Below are positions 1-9,227 of a stretch of DNA of 64,000 bases, piece after piece. This stretch comes from Streptomyces angustmyceticus. Lineage in GTDB: Bacteria > Actinomycetota > Actinomycetes > Streptomycetales > Streptomycetaceae. The stretch spans positions 3,968,001 to 4,032,000 of the forward strand of contig NZ_CP082945.1 in assembly GCF_019933235.1 (NCBI RefSeq). The letters are read 5' to 3'. A program made the translations under genes and the position numbers. The notes under the pieces were generated by a model. The model saw only the letters and a program-made list of their open reading frames with translations. It was not told the DNA's origin and made no database searches. How positions within the stretch are numbered: position 1 is the first letter of the stretch; each line of letters starts with the position of its first letter.

Positions 1-351
1 GAACTCGACACGACGCTTGTCGACGTCCGGACCACCGGCGGCCTTGATCGCCGAGGCGACGTCGGCCGGGGTGACGGAGCCGAACAGACGGCCCGCGTCG
101 CCGGCACGAACGGCCAGCTTCACGCTGACGCCCTCGAGCTGGCCCTTGACCTCGTTGGCCTGCTCGATCGTGGCGATCTCGCGGATCTTGCGACCGCGGC
201 GGATCTGCTCGACGTCCTTCTCGCCACCCTTGGTCCAGCGGATCGCGAAACCACGCGGGACCAGGTAGTTACGGGCGTACCCGTCGCGGACGTCAACGAC
301 GTCGCCGGCGGTGCCGAGACCGGAGACCTCGTGGGTGAGGATGATCTTCAT
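1..351 (-). CDS. rplI: 50S ribosomal protein L9, partial (3' end outside window)
   Basis: The minus-strand frame starts at ATG 349-351 and runs off the left edge. The 117 visible residues begin MKIILTHEVSGLGTAGD and contain the L9 N-terminal signature (VRDGYARNYLVPRGFA) followed by the long connecting helix and the start of the C-terminal 23S-binding domain. Full L9 is about 148 residues, so roughly the last 30 are missing. It is the last visible gene of rpsF-ssb-rpsR-rplI and lies 18 bp after rpsR. L9 is a structural protein at the base of the L1 stalk. Identification is secure. Confidence 0.97.
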   Translation of the reverse strand, partial: MKIILTHEVSGLGTAGDVVDVRDGYARNYLVPRGFAIRWTKGGEKDVEQIRRGRKIREIATIEQANEVKGQLEGVSVKLAVRAGDAGRLFGSVTPADVASAIKAAGGPDVDKRRVEF

Positions 352-369
352 GATTCGGTCACCCTTCCC

Positions 370-606
370 TTATCGCGCGGTGGACGTGTAGGGCAGCAGC
401 GCCATCTCACGGCTGTTCTTCACGGCCGTGGCGACGTCACGCTGGTGCTGAGTGCAGTTGCCGGTGACTCGGCGGGCACGGATCTTGCCGCGGTCGGAGA
501 TGAACTTCCGCAGCAGGTTCGTGTCCTTGTAGTCGACGTAGGAGATCTTCTCCTTGCAGAACACGCAAACCTTCTTCTTAGGCTTGCGAGCAGGCGGCTT
601 CGCCAT
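370..606 (-). CDS. rpsR: 30S ribosomal protein S18
   Basis: A 78-residue protein starting MAKPPARKPKKKVC, with the conserved S18 core (DYKDTNLLRKFISDRGKIRARRVTG, positions about 25-50). S18 pairs with S6 on the platform of the small subunit, and S6 is encoded by rpsF two genes upstream. The N-terminal pair CVFC (14-17) and a later Cys suggest the zinc-type form; streptomycetes usually also carry a zinc-free paralogue elsewhere (known of the genus, not visible here). The 111 bp between ssb and this gene carry a parS site. Confidence 0.97.
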   Translation of the reverse strand: MAKPPARKPKKKVCVFCKEKISYVDYKDTNLLRKFISDRGKIRARRVTGNCTQHQRDVATAVKNSREMALLPYTSTAR

Positions 607-670
607 TGTCTCTCTCCAATGAGTTCAAGAAGTTTGTGCTGACGCCCTCAAGGCCCCTGGCCGTCTCACG

Positions 671-694
671 GCGCTGTTTCACGTGAAACAGCGC
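671..694. promoter_or_regulatory. parS site inside a 24-bp perfect palindrome
   Basis: The ParB-binding consensus GTTTCACGTGAAAC occupies 676-689 and the symmetry continues five bases on each side (GCGCT/AGCGC). It lies in the ssb-rpsR intergenic gap. The extended symmetry could also fold as an RNA hairpin within the operon transcript. Confidence 0.93.
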
Positions 695-717
695 GGAGCC
701 GAGCCGGTTGTCCGGAC

Positions 718-1305
718 CTAGAAGGGCGGCTCGTCCGAGTAGCCACCGCCGGAGCCGCCGCCCCAGCCACCGCCGCCACCCTGCTGACCACCGCCGGCAG
801 GACCGTTGGTCGCCCACGGGTCGTCGGCGGGAGCACCGCCGCCGCCCTGCTGGCCGCCGCCGGGGCCGCCGCCCCAGCCGCCGCCGCCCTGGCCACCGCC
901 CTGCTGACCGCCGCCGAAGCCGCCGCCCTGACCACCGCGACCGCTGGTCTTGGTGATCTTGGCCGTGGCGTTCTTCAGGCTCGCGCCGACTTCCTCGACG
1001 TCGAGCTCGTAGACCGTGCGCTTCACGCCCTCGCGGTCCTCGTACGACCGCTGCTTGAGGCGGCCCTGGACGACCACGCGGGTACCCCGCGTCAGGGACT
1101 CGGCGACGTTCTCCGCCGCCTGGCGCCACACCGAGCAGGTCAGGAACAGGCTCTCGCCGTCCTTCCACTCATTGGTCTGGCGGTCGAACGTGCGGGGAGT
1201 GGACGCGACGCGGAACTTCGCGACCGCCGCACCGGACGGGGTGAAGCGCAGCTCGGGGTCGTCGACAAGATTGCCGACAACCGTGATGACGGTCTCGCCT
1301 GCCAT
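718..1305 (-). CDS. ssb: Single-stranded DNA-binding protein
   Basis: 195 residues, ATG at 1305. Residues 1-115 form the OB fold (MAGETVITVVGNLVDDPELRFTP, then the conserved FDRQTNEWKDGESLF and GTRVVVQGRL). Residues 120-185 are a very Gly/Gln-rich disordered linker, and the C-terminus DEPPF is the acidic tip that recruits replication and repair partners. Its place between rpsF and rpsR and its length fit the essential SsbA-type protein rather than the shorter SsbB paralogue (family knowledge). Confidence 0.96.
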   Translation of the reverse strand: MAGETVITVVGNLVDDPELRFTPSGAAVAKFRVASTPRTFDRQTNEWKDGESLFLTCSVWRQAAENVAESLTRGTRVVVQGRLKQRSYEDREGVKRTVYELDVEEVGASLKNATAKITKTSGRGGQGGGFGGGQQGGGQGGGGWGGGPGGGQQGGGGAPADDPWATNGPAGGGQQGGGGGWGGGSGGGYSDEPPF

Positions 1306-1387
1306 TAGGGGAACCTCTCGGCGGGTGTGCTGCTGGCTGCTGGTGTTGCTGCTACTCGGACCCGGTTACCGCTGGACGCTTGCGCGC

Positions 1388-1678
1388 TCAGTGGGTCTCG
1401 GGACGAAGGACCTTGGTCCGGAGGACCGACTCGTTCAGGTTCATCTGACGGTCGAGCTCCTTGACGACCGCAGGCTCGGCCTGCAGGTCGATGACCGAGT
1501 AGATGCCCTCGGGCTTCTTCTTGATCTCGTAAGAGAGACGACGACGGCCCCAGGTGTCGACCTTCTCGACCTTTCCGTTGCCCTCACGGACGACGGAGAG
1601 GAAGTTCTCGATCAGCGGGGAGACAGCGCGCTCCTCGAGATCGGGGTCGAGGATGACCATCACCTCGTAGTGACGCAT
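1388..1678 (-). CDS. rpsF: 30S ribosomal protein S6
   Basis: 96 residues starting [17 protein letters not shown]. The frame stays open far upstream, but this ATG has a strong AGGAGGTG ribosome binding site about 8 bp before it and matches the start of all S6 proteins. The conserved [17 protein letters not shown] segment (45-60) is present. It is the first gene of the rpsF-ssb-rpsR-rplI operon; 82 bp separate it from ssb. The promoter must lie in 1679-1906, shared with the divergent gene at 1907. Confidence 0.97.
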
Positions 1679-1906
1679 GTAGAACCCACCTCCTTTGGAC
1701 TCAGCGGCCACGGTCGTTCCGTGGCAGGAGGGTCGTATGCGTTCCGCACCGTGTCCGTCCGGTCCTCCGGGCAGACATAGGCGCAGACCGTACAGAGTAC
1801 CTGCCTGAAGCCTTCCGGTTGAAATCCGCCCGCCGTACCCCTCAATCTGGAACACAACGGGTGTGAGCGGCGTTACAGTGCGCCGCCCTGTCATCGGAGG
1901 TGCCGC

Positions 1907-2224
1907 ATGGCACAGGCAGCACGGACCCAGCGCAACCTGCTCTCGCTCCTCAACAGCGACGGCAAGAGCCATCCCGTCGAGAACACCATCGCCATCGTGA
2001 CCGTGGTCCTCGGCGCGATCGCCGTCTTCACCACGCTCTCTCCCAGCCTGCACCTGGTCAGCTCCTGGGTCGGCCTGATCGGCATCGGCACCGGCCTGTG
2101 GGGACAGTTCATCTCCTCGACGACGGGTGAACGCTTCCTGTTGATCATCGGCCTCGGGGCAGCGGCCGTCGGCTTCTACCTCGGCCTGGCTCACGGCGGC
2201 CTCTTCGGCGGCGTGATCGGCTAG
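1907..2224 (+). CDS. Small integral membrane protein of unknown function
   Basis: 105 residues, ATG at 1907 with GGAGGTG upstream. It has a hydrophilic N-terminus (about 22 residues) and then three predicted membrane segments near 26-46, 51-70 and 76-98. No catalytic motif is visible. It is divergent from rpsF and separated by about 120 bp from femX. It resembles small conserved Streptomyces proteins found at this place, but I cannot assign a function. Confidence 0.82.
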
Positions 2225-2233
2225 CCGGTACGG

Positions 2234-2256
2234 CATACGGGGCCCCGGCCCGTATG
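2234..2256. terminator. Possible terminator hairpin
   Basis: CATACGGG (2234-2241) and CCCGTATG (2249-2256) are perfect inverted arms around a 7-nt G/C loop, just after the stop of the 1907 gene. The stem is short and there is no T-run. Confidence 0.5.
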
Positions 2257-2347
2257 GCCCAGACGGGGCGCTCCACGGTCACAGTAGGCTTCGGCGCGAG
2301 AGCCGGAGCCCCGACCATGGGGACACACCTGCCGAGGAGCGCCCCGC

Positions 2348-3466
2348 ATGAGCCTGACCCTGAGGACCATCAGCCGAGAGCAGCATCTGGCATATATCCA
2401 GAGTCTGCCCGCGGCCAGCCACATGCAGGTTCCTGCCTGGGCGGACGTCAAGGCCGAATGGCGTTCGGAGAGTCTGGGCTGGTTCGACACGAACGGCCAG
2501 CTGGTCGGCGCCGGGCTGGTGCTCTACCGCCAGCTGCCCAAGATCAAGCGCTATCTCGCCTATCTGCCCGAGGGCCCGGTCATCAACTGGTTCTCCCCGA
2601 ACCTCGAGGACTGGCTGCAGCCGATGCTCGCCCACCTCAAGCAGAAGGGCGCCTTCTCCGTGAAGATGGGCCCGCCGGTGATCATCCGCCGCTGGGACGC
2701 CGCCGCGATCAAGTCCGGCATCCAGGACCCCGACGTCAAGCGACTGCGCGACGTCGAGGCGACCCACATCGAGCCCCGCGCCTTCGAGGTGGCGGACCGG
2801 CTGCGGCGCATGGGCTGGCAGCAGGGCGAGGACGGCGGCGCCGGCTTCGGCGATGTGCAGCCCCGCTATGTCTTCCAGGTGCCGCTCGCCGACCGCTCCC
2901 TGGAAGAGATCCACAAGGCCTTCAACCAGCTGTGGCGCCGCAACATCAAGAAGGCTGAGAAGGCCGGCGTCGAGGTCGTCCAGGGCAGCTACGACGATCT
3001 GGCCGAATGGCAGCGCCTCTACGAGATCACCGCGGAGCGTGACCGCTTCCGGCCGCGGCCGCTGGGCTACTTCCAGCGCATGTGGACGGCCCTCAACTCC
3101 GAGGACCCCAACCGCATGCGGCTCTACTTCGCCCGCCACGAGGGCGAGAACGTCGCGGCGGCCACGATGCTGATCGTCGGCGGCCACGTCTGGTACTCCT
3201 ACGGCGCCTCCGCCAACCACAAGCGCGAGGTCCGCCCGTCGAACGCGATGCAGTGGAAGATGCTGCAGGACTCCTATGCGCTGGGTGCCTCGGTCTACGA
3301 CCTCCGCGGCATCAGCGACTCGCTCGACGAGAACGACCATCTCTTCGGCCTGATCCAGTTCAAGGTCGGCACGGGCGGGCAGGCAGCGGAGTACCTCGGC
3401 GAGTGGGACTTCCCGCTCAACAAGCTGCTGCACAAGGCGCTCGACATGTATATGTCGCGTCGCTGA
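2348..3466 (+). CDS. femX: FemX-type peptidoglycan bridge aminoacyltransferase
   Basis: 372 residues, ATG at 2348 (GAGGAGCGCC before it). FemABX family members transfer an amino acid from aminoacyl-tRNA to lipid II at the membrane inner face; in Streptomyces this makes the single-glycine bridge on LL-diaminopimelate (family knowledge). It shows the two GNAT-like lobes, with a lysine- and arginine-rich stretch around 195-215 (LWRRNIKKAEKAGVEV) typical of the family, and the C-terminal WYSYGASANHKREVRPSNAMQW motif near 280-305. The next gene is an alanine-racemase-like protein, 64 bp away, probably in the same transcript. Confidence 0.93.
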   Translation: MSLTLRTISREQHLAYIQSLPAASHMQVPAWADVKAEWRSESLGWFDTNGQLVGAGLVLYRQLPKIKRYLAYLPEGPVINWFSPNLEDWLQPMLAHLKQKGAFSVKMGPPVIIRRWDAAAIKSGIQDPDVKRLRDVEATHIEPRAFEVADRLRRMGWQQGEDGGAGFGDVQPRYVFQVPLADRSLEEIHKAFNQLWRRNIKKAEKAGVEVVQGSYDDLAEWQRLYEITAERDRFRPRPLGYFQRMWTALNSEDPNRMRLYFARHEGENVAAATMLIVGGHVWYSYGASANHKREVRPSNAMQWKMLQDSYALGASVYDLRGISDSLDENDHLFGLIQFKVGTGGQAAEYLGEWDFPLNKLLHKALDMYMSRR

Positions 3467-3530
3467 CCGCTTCACCGCACCGTCCGTACTCCTGACACAC
3501 CCAGCCACGAGAAAGGTTCCGGGCCCGGCC

Positions 3531-4562
3531 ATGGCGCTCACCCTCTACGTCGACACCGCGCGCTGGCGGGCGCATCAGCAGAGCGTCCTCCAGCAGTTCC
3601 CCGGGCTGGTCCCGGTCTGCAAAGGCAACGGCTACGGCTTCGGCCATGAGCGCCTCGCCGACGAGGCGACCCGCCTGGGTGCCGACATCCTGGCGGTCGG
3701 CACGACCTACGAAGCGGCCCGTATCAAGGACTTCTTCAGCGGCGACCTGCTCGTCCTGACGCCGTTCCGCCACGGTGAAGAGCCCGTGCCGCTGCCCGAC
3801 CGGGCGATCCGTTCGGTCTCCTCGGTCGAGGGCGTGGGCGGCCTGGTCGGCGCCCGGGTCGTCATCGAGGTCATGAGCAGCATGAAGCGCCACGGCGTCC
3901 AGCCCGAGGACCTCCCCAAGCTGGCGGCGGCCATCGAGGACGTCCGGCTCGAGGGCTTCGCGCTGCACCTGCCGCTGGACCGCACCGACGGGTCCGACGC
4001 GGTCGAGGAGGTCATCGGCTGGATGGACCGGCTCCGCGCCGCCCGCCTCCCGCTGCACACCATGTTCGTCAGCCACCTCAAGGCGGATGAACTCGCCCGC
4101 CTCCAGCAGCAGTTCCCGCAGACGCGGTTCCGCGCGCGGATCGGTACGCGACTGTGGCTCGGCGACCACGAGGCCACCGAGTACCGCGGTTCGGTGCTCG
4201 ACGTCACCCGGGTCGCCAAGGGCGACCGCTTCGGCTACCGGCAGCAGAAGGCGGCCTCCGACGGCTACCTGGTCGTGGTGGCCGGCGGCACCTCGCACGG
4301 TGTCGGCCTGGAGTCGCCCAAGGCGCTGCACGGCGTGATGCCGCGTGCCAAGGGTGTGGCCCGGGCCGGCCTGGCCACCGTCAACCGCAACCTCGCGCCG
4401 TATGTGTGGGCCGGGAAGCAGCGATGGTTCGCGGAGCCGCCGCACATGCAGGTGTCGATCCTGTTCGTGCCGAGCGACGCACCGCAGCCGCAGGTCGGGG
4501 AGGAACTGGTGGCCCATCTGCGGCACACCACCACACAGTTCGACCGCGTCGTGGACCGCTGA
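3531..4562 (+). CDS. Alanine-racemase-like PLP fold protein
   Basis: 343 residues, ATG at 3531. The N-terminal barrel starts in the style of alanine racemases, and the likely PLP lysine is K31 in PVCKGNGYGFG (family: VVKADAYGHG). RARIGTRLWLGD around 202-213 matches the family's PLP-phosphate region. In the C-terminal domain, VAGGTSHGVG (about 252-261) sits where true racemases have PVGYADG, so the second catalytic tyrosine appears to be missing. The protein is also shorter than the usual 370-390 residues. The femX neighbour points to cell-wall precursor metabolism, but racemase activity is uncertain. Confidence 0.8.
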   Translation: MALTLYVDTARWRAHQQSVLQQFPGLVPVCKGNGYGFGHERLADEATRLGADILAVGTTYEAARIKDFFSGDLLVLTPFRHGEEPVPLPDRAIRSVSSVEGVGGLVGARVVIEVMSSMKRHGVQPEDLPKLAAAIEDVRLEGFALHLPLDRTDGSDAVEEVIGWMDRLRAARLPLHTMFVSHLKADELARLQQQFPQTRFRARIGTRLWLGDHEATEYRGSVLDVTRVAKGDRFGYRQQKAASDGYLVVVAGGTSHGVGLESPKALHGVMPRAKGVARAGLATVNRNLAPYVWAGKQRWFAEPPHMQVSILFVPSDAPQPQVGEELVAHLRHTTTQFDRVVDR

Positions 4563-4588
4563 GCCGGTAGCGTCCCGCCCGGAACGCA

Positions 4589-4633
4589 CCAGGGCCCGGT
4601 GCCGCAGACCTCATCTGCGGCACCGGGCCCTGG
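4589..4633. terminator. Strong bidirectional terminator
   Basis: A perfect 20-bp inverted repeat (4589-4608 and 4614-4633) with a 5-nt loop lies between two convergent genes, the racemase-like gene (+) and the glycosyltransferase (-). Confidence 0.92.
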
Positions 4634-4654
4634 CGTATGAGGGCCGGTTCCGGC

Positions 4655-6136
4655 TCATTCCCGTACGGCGCCCCAGCGCACCTGTGGTACCCCCTCGAAC
4701 TGCACCGCGTGCCGGGGACGGTGGTGTGCCCGGCCGAGCACGAACACATCGGCGCTACGGTCCAGGACGCCGCCCGACGGATCGTCGTCCCCGTCCCTGC
4801 GGACCACATCGCGCTCCGGCAGCAGAATGTCCCGTACGACCACGGCGCACAGGTAGAGCGTCCCCAGAAGGTGCAGCACGATGGCCAGCTGGTAGCCCTC
4901 CGGCGGCAGCCCTTGGTGCTTGTCACCGTTGCCGGTGTAGGCGAGGTACATCCAGATGCCCAGGAAGTACATGACCTCGCAGGCCTGCCAGATCAGGAAG
5001 TCCCGCCAGCGGGGCCGGGCCAGCACGGCGAGCGGGGTCAGCCACAGGACGTACTGCGGCGAGTAGACCTTGTTGGTGAGGATGAACAGCGCGACGACGA
5101 GGAACGCCAGCTGCGCGAAGCGTGGCCGGCGCGGCGCGTAGAGGGTCAGCAGGCCGATGGCGCCACAGCCCAGGATCATCAGCAGCGTGGCGTAGGTATT
5201 GGCGTTCTCCAGGGGGTTGCCGGTCCGCTGCGAGATCAGCAGCCAGATCGAACCGAAGTCGATGGGCCGCTCCTGGCTGAACGTGTAGAACTTCGCCCAG
5301 CCCTCCCGGATGTGGAATCCCGCGCCATCGTGCGTGATCATCACCGGCAGGTTGACCACCAGCCAGGAGACGACGGCACCGGCCAGCGCCCTGCCGTACG
5401 CGCGCCAGGCTCCCGCGCGCCAGCACAGCACCAGCAGGGGGCCCAGGAGCAGCACCGGGTACAGCTTCGCCGCGGTGGCCAGTCCGATGAGGACCCCGGC
5501 CGCCAGCGGGCGGCTGCGTGACCACATCAGCATCCCAGCAGCGGTCAGGGCGACCGCCAGCAGATCCCAGTTGATGGTGGCGGTGAGGGCGGCGGCCGGC
5601 GCCAGGGCGACGAGGAGGCCGTCCCAGGGGCGTCGCCGGTGGGTACGGGCGACGCACACCGCGAGAACCGCGACGCAGATCATCAGCATGCCGGCATTGA
5701 CCAGCCAGTAGATCTGTTCGCGCTGCTGGATCCCCCCGCCGTGCGGTGTCATCCAGGAGGCGACCTCCATGAAAAGACCGGTGAGCACGGGGTACTCGAG
5801 GTACTCCATATCGCCGGGCAACCGGTCGAAATACGGGATCAGGCCGTCGGCGAAGCCCCGCCCCGCGTAGAGATGGGGGATATCCGAGTAGCAGGCGTGG
5901 ATGTACTGGCTCGTGGCACCGAAGAACCAGCCACCGTTGTAGCAGGGCAGCTTCTGCACCATGCCCAGCGCGAACATGCCGAGGGCGACGAGCGCGATGA
6001 CCCGTACCGGCGTCAGCCTGCTGGTCCCGAGCGCTGCGCGTCGGCCGATCGGTCCGCCGATCAGCTCGCTGCCGGCCGCCGCCACCTCATCCCGCCTCGT
6101 CGGCCGTACCGACTCGTCCCGTCGCACGCTCGTCAT
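4655..6136 (-). CDS. Polytopic GT87-type (DUF2029) membrane glycosyltransferase
   Basis: 493 residues from ATG 6136 (MTSVRRDESVRPTRRDE); the frame is open to 6226, but that extension crosses the terminator stem at 6174-6210 and is unlikely to be coding. After about 45 cytoplasmic residues come ten or more membrane segments. LATAAKLYPVLLL in the middle is the hallmark of the GT-C polyprenyl-phosphate-sugar-dependent family (mannosyl- or arabinosyl-transferases of actinobacterial lipoglycans). The acceptor is unknown. It is convergent with the racemase-like gene and downstream of the PBP gene. Confidence 0.85.
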   Translation of the reverse strand: MTSVRRDESVRPTRRDEVAAAGSELIGGPIGRRAALGTSRLTPVRVIALVALGMFALGMVQKLPCYNGGWFFGATSQYIHACYSDIPHLYAGRGFADGLIPYFDRLPGDMEYLEYPVLTGLFMEVASWMTPHGGGIQQREQIYWLVNAGMLMICVAVLAVCVARTHRRRPWDGLLVALAPAAALTATINWDLLAVALTAAGMLMWSRSRPLAAGVLIGLATAAKLYPVLLLGPLLVLCWRAGAWRAYGRALAGAVVSWLVVNLPVMITHDGAGFHIREGWAKFYTFSQERPIDFGSIWLLISQRTGNPLENANTYATLLMILGCGAIGLLTLYAPRRPRFAQLAFLVVALFILTNKVYSPQYVLWLTPLAVLARPRWRDFLIWQACEVMYFLGIWMYLAYTGNGDKHQGLPPEGYQLAIVLHLLGTLYLCAVVVRDILLPERDVVRRDGDDDPSGGVLDRSADVFVLGRAHHRPRHAVQFEGVPQVRWGAVRE

Positions 6137-6173
6137 GGGCCCATCCTGCCGTACGACCCTGTGCCGAACACGG

Positions 6174-6210
6174 CGAAGCCCCCGCCCGGCGTGACCGGGC
6201 GGGGGCTTCG
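6174..6210 (-). terminator. Terminator of the class A PBP gene
   Basis: A perfect 16-bp stem (6174-6189 with 6195-6210) and a CGTGA loop lie between the PBP stop and the next minus-strand gene. Confidence 0.9.
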
Positions 6211-6219
6211 TGGCTCCGC

Positions 6220-6233
6220 GTTTCACGTGAAAC
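6220..6233. promoter_or_regulatory. parS site (perfect)
   Basis: GTTTCACGTGAAAC in the gap between the PBP gene and the GT87 gene, 8 bp before a second copy. Confidence 0.94.
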
Positions 6234-6240
6234 CTTCAGC

Positions 6241-6254
6241 GTTTCACGTGAAAC
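6241..6254. promoter_or_regulatory. parS site (perfect)
   Basis: GTTTCACGTGAAAC just after the PBP stop; it forms a pair with the site at 6220. Confidence 0.94.
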
Positions 6255-6260
6255 GGTCCG

Positions 6261-8927
6261 CTAGCCGTTAGGGCCGCCGAACAGGCCTCCACCACCGTTC
6301 GCGTCCGTCGGGTCGGGTGTCGGACTCGTGCCTCCGGTACCACCGCCGGGCCCACCCGGCCCGCCCGGTCCACCGCCGTTGGCCCCGCCGTTACCGGCAC
6401 CGCCACTGTTCTTGCAGTTGATGTCCCACGGAGCACAGGTATCCGTCGGGGTCGGGCTGGGACTGTCCGACGGGGAAGCAGAGTCGCTGGGAGTCTCCGA
6501 CGGCTTCTCCGAGGGCGTGTCCGACGGCGTCGGAGTCGGCGTCGGAGTCGGCATCCCCGGCTCGTCGACCCGTCGCCCGATGGGCGTAGCAGCCGGGAAC
6601 GGCTGCCCGGTGACACCGTTCATCGCCTTCAGCATGTACTCGGTCCACACCTCGGTGGGCAGGGCACCACCGTGGATCGAGTCGAAGCCACCGACACCGT
6701 TCATGGACAGCTGACGCGGATTCTTCGCGTCCTCGCGGAACATGGTGACGGCCGTCGAAAGCTGCTTGGTGTAGCCGACGAACCAGGCCGACTTGTTCTC
6801 GTCGGTGGTGCCGGTCTTGCCCGCCGCCGGCATGTTCAGCCGACGGGCCAGCTTGCCCGTGCCGTTCTGGATGACGTTCTCCAGCACCTTGGTCACGTTG
6901 TTGGCGATGTTGGAATCCATCGCCGTCTCCTGCTTGGGCTTGTCGAAGCCCGGCAGGTCTTCGCCCTCGAACGTCACCTTGGTCACCGAGTACGGCTCCA
7001 CCTTCGTGCCCGACTGGGCGAACGTCGCATAGGCATCGGCCATACGAATCGCGCTCGGTGTGGAGGTTCCCAGCGCAAAGGACGGGTTCAGGTTCTTGTC
7101 GAAGCTGGCCGGCGCGATACCTGCGGCCTGCGCCATGTCCCGGACCTTGCTCATCCCGACATCCATGCCGAGCTGCACGAAGGGAGTGTTGACGGACTGC
7201 TCCATCGCCTTGGTCAAGGGGATGTAGCCCCAGGGGTGGTTGCTCTCGTTCTCCTGGTAGAAGGGCGAGTCGTCGCGCTTCTTGACGTAGCTGCCGTCGG
7301 CGTTCTTCACCTTCAGGTGGTCGTCGCCGTTGTAGCGGCTGTCCGGTGAGATCGGCCCACCGCTCGTGGCCGTTCCGTACTTCATCCCGGCGGCGAGCAC
7401 GAACGGCTTCCAAGTCGAGCCGACCGGAACGCCGAAGGTGTCGGCGTTGTTGCTGAAGTGCCCCTTGTCGTACCCCTCGCCGCCGTACAAGGCGACGATC
7501 TTGCCGTCTCCCGGCACCACGGAAGCGCCACCGAACTGGACGTATTTGTCCTTCGCGCGCTTCTTCGGGTCGATGTACCGCTTGTTGACCTTCTTGACCG
7601 CGCCCTCGAGCTCGTTGGTCTTCTTCGCGTCGAAGGTCGTCCGGATCGTGTAGCCGCCCTTGTCGAACTTCGGCTCGCTGATGTGCGCGTGCTTCAGCAC
7701 GTACTTCTTCGCGGTGTCCATCATGTAGCCGATCTGGCCGCTCTTGCTGGCCACCGGCTTCGGCAGGTTCGGCGTGGGGAAATGCCCCTCGTACTGCTTC
7801 CGCGTCGCCTTCGACAGGAAGTGGTTCTCGACCTCCCGGTCGAGGATCCAGGACCACCGCGCCTTGGCGCGCGCGGTGTTTGCCGCCCGTGTGGCTCCCG
7901 GGCTGGTACCGCCCGCGGGGTCGTACAGGTCGGCGCCCTTGAGCACGGTGGCCAGGAAGGCGCTCTGGTTCGGGTTCAGCTTGGCGGCGTCCACTCCGTA
8001 GTACGCCTGAGCCGCAGCCTGGATTCCGTAGGCCCCGCGACCGTAGTAGCTGGTGTTCAGATATCCCTGAAGGATCTCGTTCTTGCTCTTGGACCAGCCG
8101 ACCTTGATCGCGATGAACAGCTCCTTGAACTTGCGGTCAAGGGTCTGCTCCTGGCTCAGCATCGCGTTCTTCACGTACTGCTGGGTAATGGTCGAGCCAC
8201 CCTGGGTCTCGCCCCCCTTGGCCATGTTGACCACCGCACGCGCGATGCCCATCGGGTCGACGCCCGAGTCCGTCCGGAACGATGCGTTCTCCGCGGCGAT
8301 CGCCGCATTCTGCATCGACGTCGGAATTTCGTTGATCGTGACGTTCTGCCGGTTCGTCTCACCGTCGCGCGCCATGACCTTGCCATTGGCCCAGAGGTAG
8401 ACATTGTTCTGCGACTTGGCGGCCAGGCTCTCGTCGGGGACCTGCACCACCGCCAGTGCGACGCCGGAGGCACCCACGATCAGCCCTATGAAGCCGACGC
8501 TCAGGGTCGCGACCTGCTTCCAGGACGGCACGAAGCGCCGCCACCCGACGCGGTTGGCGCGCGGGTAGTCGATCAGACGCCGCTTGGCGGGCTGCCCGCC
8601 CCCGCGGCCGCGTCCCCGGCCTCCCTCTGGGCCACTGCCACCGCCGCCGCCACGCCGGCCACCACCACGGCCGCCGACGCCGTCGCCGGAAGCCACCGCG
8701 GAGGCATCGGCCCCCCGTCGGCGGCCGCCGCGCTGGGCAGCTCTGCGGGCCTCGGCACGTCCTCCTTGCCGCGGCTCATGACCGGTCGGCTCGGAGTGTG
8801 AGTCGGGACCGGCTGCGGAGCCACGCGAAGAGGCGGATCGGCGCCCCGGTGGCTGCTGTGCGGCGCGTCGGGCCGCGGCACGTCCGCCACTCTGCGGCTG
8901 TGGCGGTTTGCGACGGTGCTCGCTCAT
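6261..8927 (-). CDS. Class A penicillin-binding protein (transglycosylase/transpeptidase)
   Basis: 888 residues, ATG at 8927. Residues 1-130 are a basic Arg/Gly-rich cytoplasmic tail, followed by one membrane anchor at about 140-165. The GT51 glycosyltransferase domain follows (about 190-370; AAENASFRTDSGVD and GGSTITQQYVKNAM motifs). The transpeptidase domain has catalytic STWK at 504-507, SVN at 578-580 and KTGTT at 704-708. The last 110 residues are a Pro/Thr/Ser then Gly/Pro low-complexity tail. It polymerises and cross-links peptidoglycan outside the membrane. It is the first gene of its transcript and divergent from padR. Confidence 0.95.
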   Translation of the reverse strand: MSEHRRKPPQPQSGGRAAARRAAQQPPGRRSASSRGSAAGPDSHSEPTGHEPRQGGRAEARRAAQRGGRRRGADASAVASGDGVGGRGGGRRGGGGGSGPEGGRGRGRGGGQPAKRRLIDYPRANRVGWRRFVPSWKQVATLSVGFIGLIVGASGVALAVVQVPDESLAAKSQNNVYLWANGKVMARDGETNRQNVTINEIPTSMQNAAIAAENASFRTDSGVDPMGIARAVVNMAKGGETQGGSTITQQYVKNAMLSQEQTLDRKFKELFIAIKVGWSKSKNEILQGYLNTSYYGRGAYGIQAAAQAYYGVDAAKLNPNQSAFLATVLKGADLYDPAGGTSPGATRAANTARAKARWSWILDREVENHFLSKATRKQYEGHFPTPNLPKPVASKSGQIGYMMDTAKKYVLKHAHISEPKFDKGGYTIRTTFDAKKTNELEGAVKKVNKRYIDPKKRAKDKYVQFGGASVVPGDGKIVALYGGEGYDKGHFSNNADTFGVPVGSTWKPFVLAAGMKYGTATSGGPISPDSRYNGDDHLKVKNADGSYVKKRDDSPFYQENESNHPWGYIPLTKAMEQSVNTPFVQLGMDVGMSKVRDMAQAAGIAPASFDKNLNPSFALGTSTPSAIRMADAYATFAQSGTKVEPYSVTKVTFEGEDLPGFDKPKQETAMDSNIANNVTKVLENVIQNGTGKLARRLNMPAAGKTGTTDENKSAWFVGYTKQLSTAVTMFREDAKNPRQLSMNGVGGFDSIHGGALPTEVWTEYMLKAMNGVTGQPFPAATPIGRRVDEPGMPTPTPTPTPSDTPSEKPSETPSDSASPSDSPSPTPTDTCAPWDINCKNSGGAGNGGANGGGPGGPGGPGGGTGGTSPTPDPTDANGGGGLFGGPNG

Positions 8928-9227
8928 GGAACGAATACTCCTCGGGCAGGCGCGCTATCTCGTCGCCTGAAGGCGGCAGTTGTCTTCAGGTCCCCCCGAT
9001 GCACAGCTCGCTCCTGAGGCGCGAGCCGCACTACACCGAGGATGGGGACGCCAGATATCGGCCCACGGTTCCCGGCAGTCTGCATGCCGCACAGACTACG
9101 CACGGCCAAAACCTGCCCAGTGTTGAAATTCACTCCAAATCAGTCAGGCGGATGAGAACGATTCGGTGATGTGATGCCGTTCACCGTCCCCCCACTTGTT
9201 CCACCCTGGGGACCGCTCTATCGTCTG
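8928..9227. other. Intergenic region between divergent PBP and padR genes
   Basis: The 361-bp gap to padR must hold the promoters of both divergent genes. Apart from the palindrome at 9228-9248 I see no gene, RNA or repeat. Confidence 0.6.
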
